NCBI GenBank assembly: GCA_014361195.1
Contig: JACIWA010000010.1
Location: forward strand, 1-34,263
Reading direction: 5' to 3'
DNA from: Thermoplasmatales archaeon
Lineage (GTDB): Archaea; Thermoplasmatota; E2; UBA202; JdFR-43
Length of the DNA: 34,263 nt
Part shown: one piece after another, positions 18,031 through 26,120 of the stretch
How positions within the stretch are numbered: the first letter of the stretch is position 1
How the letters are laid out: every line of letters starts with the position of its first letter
Notes under the pieces: generated by a model
What the model was told of the DNA's origin: nothing
Database searches by the model: none
The model's input: only the letters and a program-made list of their open reading frames with translations
Made by a program: the position numbers and the translations under genes

Positions 18031-18321
18031 ATGAAAAAAGATAAGAAAGATGAAATGAGAAAAAAGCTCGAGGATTTAGAAGAAGTCCTTAGATACAATG
18101 AAGCGGTTCTTGAAGAGATATACGAAACACAGGAATCAATGTTCTCCATATTTGCGGATCTTGTTAAATTGATAAGCAGAATGTATCAAGAAATGAAAAT
18201 AGATGATAAGGAATTGAAATCATGTATGAATAGATTAAGAGAAACCTTTATTGACGAAGGGGAGTATTTTATAAAAAAGGAGATTAATAAAAATAATGAT
18301 TTCTCAGTCGCATATACATAA
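18031..18321 (+). CDS. Small helical protein upstream of elp3
   Basis: A 96-residue, highly charged helical protein with a coiled-coil pattern over about 5-60 and no cysteine cluster or membrane segment. No family is recognised. It has a clear ribosome binding site and overlaps the start of elp3 by 26 bases, so it is co-expressed with elp3. An upstream TATA-like agtttataac (about 17996-18005) may start this transcript. A function as a partner of Elp3 is conceivable from linkage only. Confidence 0.6.
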   Translation: MKKDKKDEMRKKLEDLEEVLRYNEAVLEEIYETQESMFSIFADLVKLISRMYQEMKIDDKELKSCMNRLRETFIDEGEYFIKKEINKNNDFSVAYT

Positions 18322-19828
18322 AATATTTGCAGAAAGATTATCTGAAGAAATTAGGAAGGGAAATATAAAAAACAAAGATGACTTGTTAAAAATAAAAAAG
18401 AGGATAGCAAAAGAACTGGGGATAAATGTCCCACAAAATTCAGAAATACTGCCTTTTGTAAAAGATGAAAAAATAAAGGAAATTTTAATCAGGAAACCCG
18501 TAAGGACAATTTCAGGTGTTGCAATAGTGGCGGTGATGGCTTCCCCATTCCATTGCCCCCATGGAAGATGCCTCCCATGCCCTGGCAACCCACCAGAAAG
18601 CGCTCAGAGCTATACAGGATATGAGCCTGCTTCACTTCGTGCTAGAAGAAATGATTATGACCCTTATCTGCAAGTAAAAGATAGATTGAGGCAATTTTCA
18701 TGCATTGGACATCCGAGTGATAAAATTGAATTAATTGTGATGGGTGGAACTTTTCCAGCAAGAGATTTTCTATATCAGGAATGGTTTATAAAGAGATGCT
18801 ATGATGCAATGAATGAAATTAATTCAACATCTCTTGAAGAAGCTAAAAAAATAAATGAGAAAGCAAAGCACAGATGTGTTGGTCTCACAATAGAAACGCG
18901 CCCGGATTGGTGCAGGTTGCAACATGTTGAAAAAATGCTTGAATTTGGGACAACCAGGGTTGAGCTTGGGGTACAAATCCTTGATGACAAAATTCTTTAT
19001 GAAATAAATAGAGGACATACTGTAAAAGATGTTATGGATGCAACCAGGATTTTAAAAAATGCTGGATTCAAAGTATGCTATCATATAATGCCCGGTTTGC
19101 CTTCTAGCAATAGAGAAAATGATATAGAATGCTTTAGGAAAATTTTTATTGATGAGAGATTCAGACCGGATATGTTAAAAATTTATCCAACTCTGGTTGT
19201 TAAACCATCGAAATTGTATGAAAAATGGGAGAGAGGTGAATATAAAGCAATTAGGGAAGAGGAGGCAATTGATATAATTTCAGAAATGAAGAAATATGTG
19301 CCTGAATGGGTAAGGATACAGAGGATAGAGAGAGATATCCCCTCTTATTTAGTCGAAGATGGGGTAAAAAAGAGTAATTTAAGGGAGTTAGTTCAACAGC
19401 GTTTACAAGAAGAAGGAGCTAGATGCAGATGTATAAGGTGCAGGGAAATAAGGGATAGAAAAGTTGATGATTTTGAGTTAAGGAGGAGAGATTATATAGC
19501 AAGTGATGGAAGAGAGATTTTTCTTTCAATTGAGAATGGGGAGATGGACTTAATTATTGCATATTGCAGATTAAGAATAGCAAATAATTTTGCTATTGTA
19601 AGGGAGCTAAAAGTTCATGGCTCTATGGTTGAAATTGGAAAAAGAAACGATGAAAAATGGCAGCATAAAGGATTTGGAAAAATTTTGATAGATAAAGCGG
19701 AAGAAATAGCAAGCAAATCAAAAAAAGAGAGAATTTTTGTTTTAAGCGGTGTTGGTGCAAAAGAATATTATAGCAAACTCGGTTACAGTGATGACGGATT
19801 TTATATGAGTAAAAATTTATGTGAATAG
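18296..19828 (+). CDS. elp3: Elp3 tRNA uridine C5 carboxymethylation enzyme
   Basis: A 510-residue archaeal Elp3. The radical SAM domain binds its 4Fe-4S cluster through C87, C92 and C95 (CPHGRCLPC, the Elp3-type CX4CX2C). Further landmarks are MGGTFPARD, TIETRPDW, RVELGVQ and YHIMPGLP. The C-terminal third (about 370-510) is a GNAT acetyltransferase fold with the acetyl-CoA loop near HKGFGKILIDKAEEIA. Elp3 uses acetyl-CoA and SAM chemistry to begin the cm5U34 wobble modification on tRNA. The start at 18296 lies inside the preceding gene. The 3' end overlaps the convergent UbiA gene by 12 bases. Confidence 0.95.
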   Translation: MISQSHIHKIFAERLSEEIRKGNIKNKDDLLKIKKRIAKELGINVPQNSEILPFVKDEKIKEILIRKPVRTISGVAIVAVMASPFHCPHGRCLPCPGNPPESAQSYTGYEPASLRARRNDYDPYLQVKDRLRQFSCIGHPSDKIELIVMGGTFPARDFLYQEWFIKRCYDAMNEINSTSLEEAKKINEKAKHRCVGLTIETRPDWCRLQHVEKMLEFGTTRVELGVQILDDKILYEINRGHTVKDVMDATRILKNAGFKVCYHIMPGLPSSNRENDIECFRKIFIDERFRPDMLKIYPTLVVKPSKLYEKWERGEYKAIREEEAIDIISEMKKYVPEWVRIQRIERDIPSYLVEDGVKKSNLRELVQQRLQEEGARCRCIRCREIRDRKVDDFELRRRDYIASDGREIFLSIENGEMDLIIAYCRLRIANNFAIVRELKVHGSMVEIGKRNDEKWQHKGFGKILIDKAEEIASKSKKERIFVLSGVGAKEYYSKLGYSDDGFYMSKNLCE

Positions 19829-20731
19829 AGATATGTATGGCTTTATAAGATAAGCGGTTACAGATATTATATAAAAACCAGCGAGAGTTAAATAAAAATT
19901 AACCCATAATTCATTGTTTTCAAGATTTACAGGGGAAAAATCTATTTTAAATAGTTTGTATAGCATCCAAGCGGTTGGAATCAAAAGAATAAATAAAGCA
20001 GACAGTTCTATAGGGATTAAGCCAAATTTTATATAAATAGCAAGAAGCAAAAAGGAAAAAATTGAGAGAATAAATATTATGAAAGATAATTTTTTAATCC
20101 CATGATAAACAACGGGCGTTATTATACCATGTTTTCTATCTCCTTCTATATCATCAAAGTCCTTCGTGTTTTGCCACGCAAGAACCCAAATTGCAATTAC
20201 ACTCCCAAGGAGCCATGGCACCTTATCAAAAACATATTGCGGAAACACAACGCACCAGGAAGCAGGCACAGGCATCAATCCGCGGGATATTGCAAGAGAT
20301 ACGGTATTAAGCCAGAGCCTCTTTTTAAGCCTGAATGGTTCAAGATTATACAAAATTCCAGAAAATAAAAATAAAATCATGAAGATGCCATAATATGTGT
20401 TGATTAAGAAACCAATAATAACAGTAAAAATTGAAAGGATTAGAGCCATCAACTGGGCTTTTTCTACACTTATTTCTCCTTTTGCAATTGGTCTATATCC
20501 TTTTTTATTTGATTTATCAATTTCCACATCCTCCACTTGATTCATTATCTGTCCAACCGCCTGTGCAAAAGATAGAGCAACCGATGCAAAAAATATTTTA
20601 TCAATATTCTGCCAGAATATATCTAAACTTTTGTAAATTGACAGCTGTAATAAAACGCCAAAAAATATGGATATAAATGGGGCAATAAGAGTGAAAGGCC
20701 TCATCAGCATTATCCATGGTTTTATCCTCAT
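19817..20731 (-). CDS. UbiA-family prenyltransferase
   Basis: A 304-residue membrane prenyltransferase with about eight or nine helices. The two aspartate-rich, Mg-binding motifs are NQVEDVEID (64-72) and DFDDIEGD, with a KKGYRPIAKG basic loop after the first. Archaeal members attach geranylgeranyl chains to geranylgeranylglyceryl phosphate in lipid synthesis or prenylate quinone or related rings. The sequence is closer to the NQxxD type than to the NDxxD type I expect of the lipid enzyme, so the substrate is left open. ATG at 20731 is preferred to the in-frame TTG at 20740. Confidence 0.87.
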   Translation of the reverse strand: MRIKPWIMLMRPFTLIAPFISIFFGVLLQLSIYKSLDIFWQNIDKIFFASVALSFAQAVGQIMNQVEDVEIDKSNKKGYRPIAKGEISVEKAQLMALILSIFTVIIGFLINTYYGIFMILFLFSGILYNLEPFRLKKRLWLNTVSLAISRGLMPVPASWCVVFPQYVFDKVPWLLGSVIAIWVLAWQNTKDFDDIEGDRKHGIITPVVYHGIKKLSFIIFILSIFSFLLLAIYIKFGLIPIELSALFILLIPTAWMLYKLFKIDFSPVNLENNELWVNFYLTLAGFYIISVTAYLIKPYISLFT

Positions 20732-20817
20732 GAAAATCAATAATAAATAAATAGCAATGTTTTAAATGTTTTGGTTCAAAAATAGAATAGAGAATGAAAA
20801 ATAAAAATAGGGAAGAA

Positions 20818-21483
20818 TCAGAGCCAGTCTATGCCTATTGTAAGAAGCGAAGCTCCCATTATGAATTGTGCATTTGGTATTCCATATCCTATCTTTCCAA
20901 AGTCAATATATGCTCCAACAAATCCGCATATTATGAGTGTTTGTGTCCCAACCATATCCCAGTATTCAATTCTTGGAGGCAATAAATGGAAACTAAGAGA
21001 GGCAGTATAGCCGAGCAAAAAATACTGAACCACTATAGGGCGGAACATGAAGCCAAGGAACGCTTCTCCTGGATAAAGAGGAATAAATGAGAATCCGCTT
21101 CCAAAGCTTATAAGTGGTGGCATCAAGTCAAATTTAGGGTTAAGAAAGTTTGGTATAAAACTTGCAATAAAACCCGCTGGCAAAATCCCAAGCTCTACAA
21201 GTTCATTTAAAAAATCTTCAATAATTTGAACTGCTCTATTCTTTTCCTCATCATTTGAAGAACTCTTTATTATTTTTACCGCTTCCTGCGCCTTTTCATA
21301 TTTTGATGATAATCTCTTTGCATCTGGCTCTAATATATGAACTGTTTTCTTTGCATTTCCATTTGGAGAAATTATTGTTACCTCAACAGGCAATTCTTTT
21401 TTGTTTGCGCCAGCACTTATGAAAGGCGTCGCTAAAAGGGCAACCGTTATCGCAAGGACGAGTGTTTTTTTTCCCCATCTCAT
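20818..21483 (-). CDS. Exported or membrane protein of unknown function
   Basis: A 221-residue protein. It has a classic signal peptide (basic MRWGKK, hydrophobic core to about 22, cleavage near SAGA). A soluble extracytoplasmic segment of about 80 residues follows, then four or so hydrophobic segments to the C-terminus (about 98-221), rich in F, P and G. No family is recognised. Start is fixed by aaggtgat (21488-21495 on the minus strand), four bases upstream. It follows truA by 28 bases on the same strand and is probably co-transcribed with it. Confidence 0.72.
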   Translation of the reverse strand: MRWGKKTLVLAITVALLATPFISAGANKKELPVEVTIISPNGNAKKTVHILEPDAKRLSSKYEKAQEAVKIIKSSSNDEEKNRAVQIIEDFLNELVELGILPAGFIASFIPNFLNPKFDLMPPLISFGSGFSFIPLYPGEAFLGFMFRPIVVQYFLLGYTASLSFHLLPPRIEYWDMVGTQTLIICGFVGAYIDFGKIGYGIPNAQFIMGASLLTIGIDWL

Positions 21484-21487
21484 TCAT

Positions 21488-21495
21488 ATCACCTT
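21488..21495 (-). promoter_or_regulatory. Shine-Dalgarno of the exported protein
   Basis: On the minus strand, aaggtgat lies four bases before the ATG at 21483. It supports translation from within a longer truA transcript. Confidence 0.65.
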
Positions 21496-21511
21496 ATAAG
21501 GAAATTATAAA

Positions 21512-22252
21512 TCAATATTTATTTATTTCGGCTATATCTTTAAAAATTTCATTTTTTATTAAAAAATCTGGCTGGATAAAGGGGATGAATTCAAAATCAT
21601 ATTTAATATCAATTAAAATAAGATTTTCTGGTTTGGCCAATCCAAAATTTATCCTCTCCTCCTTTTTTAAAGCTTTCTTCACATCCTCTATATCATATTT
21701 TCCCTCACCCACTCCTAAAACCGCTGCCATTATTCTTCTTATCTGGTTCCAAAGGAAAAATTTTCCCTCAAAATCAAATTTTATTATTTTTCCTTTTATA
21801 ACTTCTATTTTATCTATTCTTGAAATTGTTCTTCTTTTATCCTTAACAAAATAAGCAAAATCATGCTCTCCTTCGAAAATTTTAACCGCTTCAATCATTT
21901 TTTTGATATCATAACCTCTATCATATACATAATACCTGTATCTCTTACTCTTGCAATGTCTTGGATTAAAATTTTCATCAACATATGCATATCCGAAAAT
22001 CCATATCCTTCTAGAATTTTCAAATATTCTCAAAGCATTTCCTCTGCAATTAAATGATATTACATTTGCAATTGCACTCACCCCTCTATCTGTTCTTGCA
22101 GCATATTGGAATTTTGCCTCTTTTATATCTTTAACAATTTTGCTTTTCTTTAAAATTTTTAGTATTTCTCCTTCCACTGTTTCCTTTCCTTTCTGCCTCG
22201 CAAATCCATTGAATAATGTTCCATCATAACCTATTTTCAATGCTATGCGCAT
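21512..22252 (-). CDS. truA: tRNA pseudouridine synthase TruA
   Basis: A 246-residue TruA, which forms pseudouridine at positions 38-40 of the tRNA anticodon arm. The catalytic aspartate is D55 in AARTDRGVSA. The N-terminal MRIALKIGYDGTLFNGFARQ and the later FLWNQIRRIMAAVLGVG are family signatures. It starts 30 bases from the divergent Trm112-like gene, so the two genes' promoters must overlap. Confidence 0.94.
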   Translation of the reverse strand: MRIALKIGYDGTLFNGFARQKGKETVEGEILKILKKSKIVKDIKEAKFQYAARTDRGVSAIANVISFNCRGNALRIFENSRRIWIFGYAYVDENFNPRHCKSKRYRYYVYDRGYDIKKMIEAVKIFEGEHDFAYFVKDKRRTISRIDKIEVIKGKIIKFDFEGKFFLWNQIRRIMAAVLGVGEGKYDIEDVKKALKKEERINFGLAKPENLILIDIKYDFEFIPFIQPDFLIKNEIFKDIAEINKY

Positions 22253-22282
22253 GATTAAAATATTTAATTTATATTTAAATTT
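22253..22282. promoter_or_regulatory. Thirty-base divergent promoter of truA and the Trm112-like gene
   Basis: The entire space between two outward-facing ATGs is 30 bases of A and T with one G. A minus-strand atttaaatat (about 22271-22280) is about 25 bases before the truA ATG. A plus-strand ttaaaatattt (22255-22265) is about 23 bases before the other ATG. Each TATA box therefore lies at the other gene's start site. Confidence 0.5.
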
Positions 22283-22447
22283 ATGAAAAAAGAATATGTA
22301 AAATTGCTTTGTTGTCCATATTGCAAGGGAAATTTAATCTTAAAAGTTGAGAAAGAAGATGAAAAAGAAATAATAGCTGGAAAGTTTGAATGCAAAAAAT
22401 GCGAAAAAGAATATGAGATAAAAAATGGGATACCAATTATGATTTGA
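22283..22447 (+). CDS. Trm112-like zinc-ribbon protein (54 residues)
   Basis: A 54-residue protein: MKKEYVKLLCCPYCKGNLIL, then a charged stretch, then FECKKCEKEYEIKNGIPIMI. The CPYCKG...CxxCxxEYEIxxGIPxM pattern is that of Trm112 family proteins, the small activators of tRNA, rRNA and release-factor methyltransferases. Family members usually begin LxxLxCPxCKGxL. It is easily missed because of its length. It is divergent from truA, consistent with a role in RNA modification. Its 3' end overlaps the convergent aminotransferase gene by 11 bases. Confidence 0.85.
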   Translation: MKKEYVKLLCCPYCKGNLILKVEKEDEKEIIAGKFECKKCEKEYEIKNGIPIMI

Positions 22448-23792
22448 GGTTGGAAAATGTTTCCTTTATTGCTTCCTCAACCAAATCCATTGCATTATTC
22501 ATTTGTTCTTCATTTATGCAAAGAGGGGGTATATATCTTATAGCACTTTCCCCGCACCCGATTAAAAGAATTCCCTTTTTAAAGCATCTCTCAACAATTT
22601 CATCCCTTGCTTTTGGAAAAACCTTCTTGCTCTTCTTATCCTTTACTATTTCAGTGGCTCTCATTAATCCTATCCCCCTAGCATCCCCGACTATCTCATA
22701 TTTTTCAACAAATTCTTGCAATCTCTTGCCCATCAACTTCCCTTGCTTCTCCGCATTTTTAATCAAACCCTTTTCAAGCAATTCAATAGTTGCAAGAGAT
22801 GCGGCGCAAGCCACCGGGTTGCCCCCGAACGTGGTGGAATGAGCGCCCTTTACTCCAAAATCAATTTTTGATGGATAAATGCAGGCGGATAAGGGCAAGC
22901 CAGACGCTATTGCCTTTGCGGTTGTTATTATATCAGGTTGAATGCCAAAATGTTCAATTGCCCACATCTTACCAGTTCTTCCGAATCCCGCTTGGATTTC
23001 ATCATCAACAAGCAATATATTCTTTTCTTCTAAAAATTTCTTAAGTGTTTTAAAGAAGTTTTTAGGAGGCACAACATATCCTCCTTCTCCTTGAATTGGT
23101 TCAGAGAAAAAGGAAGCAACTTCATCGCTCGGGAGAAAATGCTTGAAAATATATTCTATATAATTTATAACCGCATTTGTTAGCTCATCTGGCTCTTCAT
23201 ACCCATCTATTCCAAAAGGATTTCTATAAGGATTTGGATATGGAATATGCACCACCCCTGGCATCCAAGGAAAGAATCTTTGCTTATGAACTATTTTGCT
23301 AGCGGTTAGTGCAACTGCTCCCATTGTTCTTCCGTGGAAGGCTCCTATAAAGGATATGAAGAATTTCTTATTTGTAGCCCATCTTGTCAATTTTATTGCA
23401 CATTCTATAGCTTCCGCACCACTATTGCCGAAGTAAACTTTTTTATTCCATTTGCCAGGAGTGATATTGGCTAGCTTCTCCGCTAAATCAACTTGGACTT
23501 TATAATAATAATCTGTTCCCGCAAAGTGAATGAATTTTTCCGCTTGCTTTTTTATTGCTTCCACAACCTTTGGATGAGCATGTCCAACATTTACAACTCC
23601 TACACCAGAGACAAAATCAAAAAATATATTTCCATCAACATCTTCAAAAACAATTCCTTTTGCTTCCTTAACAACCGCTGGAGATGCTTTTGTTGTATTT
23701 GCAATATATTTTTCATCTCCTTCTATTATCTTCTTGGCATTTCTACCAGGAACATTTTTAACTACTGGTTTTTTTTCCTTTCCAGTTATCAT
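22437..23792 (-). CDS. Class III PLP-dependent aminotransferase (GabT/ornithine aminotransferase-like)
   Basis: A 451-residue fold-type I, class III aminotransferase. The PLP lysine is K293 in TTAKAIASGLP, the PLP-ring aspartate lies in LVDDEIQAGFGRTG, and the phosphate-contact region is FGNSGAEAIE. It resembles the archaeal family containing Pyrococcus 4-aminobutyrate and ornithine aminotransferases and broad-specificity amino-acid racemases. The sequence does not decide between transamination of GABA, ornithine or lysine and racemisation. It stands alone, with a TATA-like tttttaaatt about 23 bases before the ATG. Confidence 0.9.
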   Translation of the reverse strand: MITGKEKKPVVKNVPGRNAKKIIEGDEKYIANTTKASPAVVKEAKGIVFEDVDGNIFFDFVSGVGVVNVGHAHPKVVEAIKKQAEKFIHFAGTDYYYKVQVDLAEKLANITPGKWNKKVYFGNSGAEAIECAIKLTRWATNKKFFISFIGAFHGRTMGAVALTASKIVHKQRFFPWMPGVVHIPYPNPYRNPFGIDGYEEPDELTNAVINYIEYIFKHFLPSDEVASFFSEPIQGEGGYVVPPKNFFKTLKKFLEEKNILLVDDEIQAGFGRTGKMWAIEHFGIQPDIITTAKAIASGLPLSACIYPSKIDFGVKGAHSTTFGGNPVACAASLATIELLEKGLIKNAEKQGKLMGKRLQEFVEKYEIVGDARGIGLMRATEIVKDKKSKKVFPKARDEIVERCFKKGILLIGCGESAIRYIPPLCINEEQMNNAMDLVEEAIKETFSNLKS

Positions 23793-23836
23793 ATAGTTGA
23801 AATGCTTTCCAATTTAAAAAATTTCCTAACGAGGGA

Positions 23837-23848
23837 AAAATTTAAAGT
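23837..23848 (+). promoter_or_regulatory. TATA box of the RecB-like nuclease gene
   Basis: aaaatttaaagt is centred about 27 bases before the ATG at 23869, fitting a leaderless transcript. Confidence 0.5.
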
Positions 23849-23868
23849 TAAATCTTTAATATTTAGTA

Positions 23869-24999
23869 ATGATTTATTCAAATTCATCGATAAATTCTTT
23901 TGAGGCATGCCCATATAGATTTAAATTAATGTATATTGATAAAATTAAACCGATTAGAAAAAGTGTTGAAACTTTTATGGGAAACAGGGTTCATGAGGCT
24001 CTTGAAAAATTGTACAGGGATAAGATATATGAAAAAACATGCTCTTTGGAAGAGCTTCTCGAATTTTATAATAATAGGTGGGAAAAAGAAATGAATCCCC
24101 AAATTTTTGTTGCGAAAGAATATGATATAAGCAATTACAAGAAAATGGGTGAGAGATATTTAATTGACTATTACAATACATATAAACCATTTGATGAAGG
24201 TAAAATAATAGCATTAGAAAAAAAAGTTTTATTTCCCATAAATGAAAAATATTGGGTGGCGGGGGTTATTGATAGAGTAATGGAGGTAGATGAAAAATAT
24301 GAAGTACATGACTATAAAACCTCAGTCCATTTGCCAACCAAACAGGAAATAGAAAATGACCCTCAACTTGCAATATATGCTTTATCCCTAAAATACATGT
24401 ATGATATTGAGGAAATTGAACTTGTATGGCATTTTCTCGCTTTTAATAAGGAAATAAGAATTAGGAAAGAAAATTATGAGGATATAAGGGAAAATTTGAT
24501 TTATAAGATAAAAAAGATAGAAAAGGCAATAAAAGAAAATGATTTTCCAGCAATAGAATCAAGTTTATGCGATTATTGTGAATACCAGCAAATTTGCCCC
24601 ATTTTCAGGCACAGATGGTGCGAAGATGAAGAAAGCTCTTCTCTTGTAAATAAATACTGGGAGGTATGCGGTAAAATTTCTGAAATGAAAGAGATTCAGA
24701 AACAGCTAAGGGAGAAATTGATTGAATATGCAGAAAAAAACAAACTTGATAGGATATATGGAATAGGAAAATATGTGGATATTAAAAAATATAAAAATAT
24801 AAATTTTAAAGAGCAAGATAAATTGAAGGAGATTTTGAAAGATTGCAATTTGTATGAAAATTATTCAAAAATTGATTTAATATCTCTATCAAATGATTTC
24901 ATTTCAAAAAATCTTCCAGAAGAATTATATGATAAAATAAAGCATTTGGCGGAGGAAAAGAAAGATATAAGGGTTTATCTGAGGGAAATGGAAGAATAG
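23869..24999 (+). CDS. RecB-family PD-(D/E)XK nuclease with Fe-S cluster (Cas4/AddB-like)
   Basis: A 376-residue nuclease. Motif order is C14 in FEACPYRFKL, H42, D135 in AGVIDRV, D148-x-K150 in HDYK, and the RecB-type QLAIY (Q166...Y170). Three more cysteines, C234, C237 and C243 (CDYC...C), close the sequence. With C14 these four cysteines form the 4Fe-4S clasp of AddB, Dna2 and Cas4 nucleases. A helical C-terminal extension (about 260-376) is not part of the minimal fold. No cas genes or repeats are nearby, so a repair or end-resection role is more likely than CRISPR adaptation. It is convergent with a DUF763 gene three bases away. Confidence 0.9.
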   Translation: MIYSNSSINSFEACPYRFKLMYIDKIKPIRKSVETFMGNRVHEALEKLYRDKIYEKTCSLEELLEFYNNRWEKEMNPQIFVAKEYDISNYKKMGERYLIDYYNTYKPFDEGKIIALEKKVLFPINEKYWVAGVIDRVMEVDEKYEVHDYKTSVHLPTKQEIENDPQLAIYALSLKYMYDIEEIELVWHFLAFNKEIRIRKENYEDIRENLIYKIKKIEKAIKENDFPAIESSLCDYCEYQQICPIFRHRWCEDEESSSLVNKYWEVCGKISEMKEIQKQLREKLIEYAEKNKLDRIYGIGKYVDIKKYKNINFKEQDKLKEILKDCNLYENYSKIDLISLSNDFISKNLPEELYDKIKHLAEEKKDIRVYLREMEE

Positions 25000-25002
25000 A
25001 GT

Positions 25003-26055
25003 TTATTCAACAAAAATTTTTAGTTTTTTAATTGCCTCAATTTTATCTTTCTTTCCTATTTTTGCCTCCTCTAAGCTCTGAATTAAAATATTCGTTGCTT
25101 CATCCATTGCTTTTCTATTAACTGGATAAGGTACTCCATCTTTTCCTCCAACTGCAAATGAATATTTAACCGGATCATTCCATGAAGGAGGGCATCCATA
25201 AATGAGGTCAGAGATATAGGCAAGAGCTCTTACAGTAGATGCTCCAATTCCCTTTATTGCAAGCATTTCTTCAAAATTTCTTGGTTGAATTTCATACGCT
25301 TCTCTCAGGGCATTCCAGTTTATTTTTTCCGGCATTCTTAAAGCAAGCATTTTTCCATCAAGAGTTGATTGATAAAGCTTGCAGGATCTAATTTTCATAA
25401 ATTGCTTATAAACCCAGGAAGGTTTTTCCTTTACAATATCAACGCTCACATTTCTTGCTTCCTCGCTTTCTTTGTCCGTCATATTTAAAGCAATACCTTT
25501 TTTCCCTATTATTCCAGAATGGGGTTCTTCCACAAAATTTTTGATCTTCCATATCCAATGGTATCTTCTTGCATATCTATTTTCCTTATCCATCCCTTGC
25601 TGGATTACAATCCATCTCCCGTATGAATCAAAAATTATCATATGGTGATAAAGTTCATAGCCATCCTGAAGTGCTGCACTATCAACCTTTGCGGTCATCC
25701 TGCTTGCATAAGAGATTTTATCATAAATCTCCCCAGCCTTCTCCTCAATTTCCTCAAGTGTTCTTTTTGCCATTCCTTTTCCCCCAGCTGCCATAATTCC
25801 ATATTTGGAAAGCGCCTCCTTGAGGCAGGCGCAAGTAACAGTGGTGGTGCCTGAAGAATGCCAGTCATAGCCCAATACGCAGGAGAAGCTTTGGAACCAG
25901 TAGGGATTGGAAAGAAGTTCGAGCAGTTTTTCCTCACCATATTCTTCTATTATGATCGCAGAAATTGCATCCGCTAGCCTTACCATTCTTTTATACAGCC
26001 AGGCGGGTGCTTTTCCGTAGTGCAGGGGTAAATCCGCTATACCAGTTTTTTCCAC
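25003..26055 (-). CDS. DUF763 protein with helix-hairpin-helix motif
   Basis: A 350-residue DUF763 protein. It begins with the signature MEKTGIADLPLHYGKAPAWL. Conserved features are CVLGYDWHSSGTTTVTCACL, HYHMI/YARRYHWIW, EEPHSGI and a helix-hairpin-helix-like KGIGASTVRALA near residue 265. The helix-hairpin-helix suggests DNA or RNA binding. The conserved H, D and C residues suggest an enzyme, but I know of no proven activity. GTG at 26055 is chosen, with tttatattc about 25 bases upstream on the minus strand. It ends three bases from the end of the Fe-S nuclease gene. Confidence 0.9.
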   Translation of the reverse strand: MEKTGIADLPLHYGKAPAWLYKRMVRLADAISAIIIEEYGEEKLLELLSNPYWFQSFSCVLGYDWHSSGTTTVTCACLKEALSKYGIMAAGGKGMAKRTLEEIEEKAGEIYDKISYASRMTAKVDSAALQDGYELYHHMIIFDSYGRWIVIQQGMDKENRYARRYHWIWKIKNFVEEPHSGIIGKKGIALNMTDKESEEARNVSVDIVKEKPSWVYKQFMKIRSCKLYQSTLDGKMLALRMPEKINWNALREAYEIQPRNFEEMLAIKGIGASTVRALAYISDLIYGCPPSWNDPVKYSFAVGGKDGVPYPVNRKAMDEATNILIQSLEEAKIGKKDKIEAIKKLKIFVE

Positions 26056-26090
26056 AATATTAAATTTTTTTTGAATATAAACTTAAGGGA

Positions 26091-26102
26091 AAAAATATAA
26101 AT
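26091..26102 (+). promoter_or_regulatory. TATA box of the C25 peptidase gene
   Basis: aaaaatataaat is centred about 25 bases before the ATG at 26121, again the leaderless spacing. Confidence 0.55.
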
Positions 26103-26120
26103 CCTGAAGGCATTCATTTC

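Noticed and set aside
17788-18321. AbrB-type toxin-antitoxin pair
   Set aside because: The following 96-residue protein has no PIN, MazF or RelE features. It is separated by 63 bases with its own ribosome binding site and is tied to elp3 instead.
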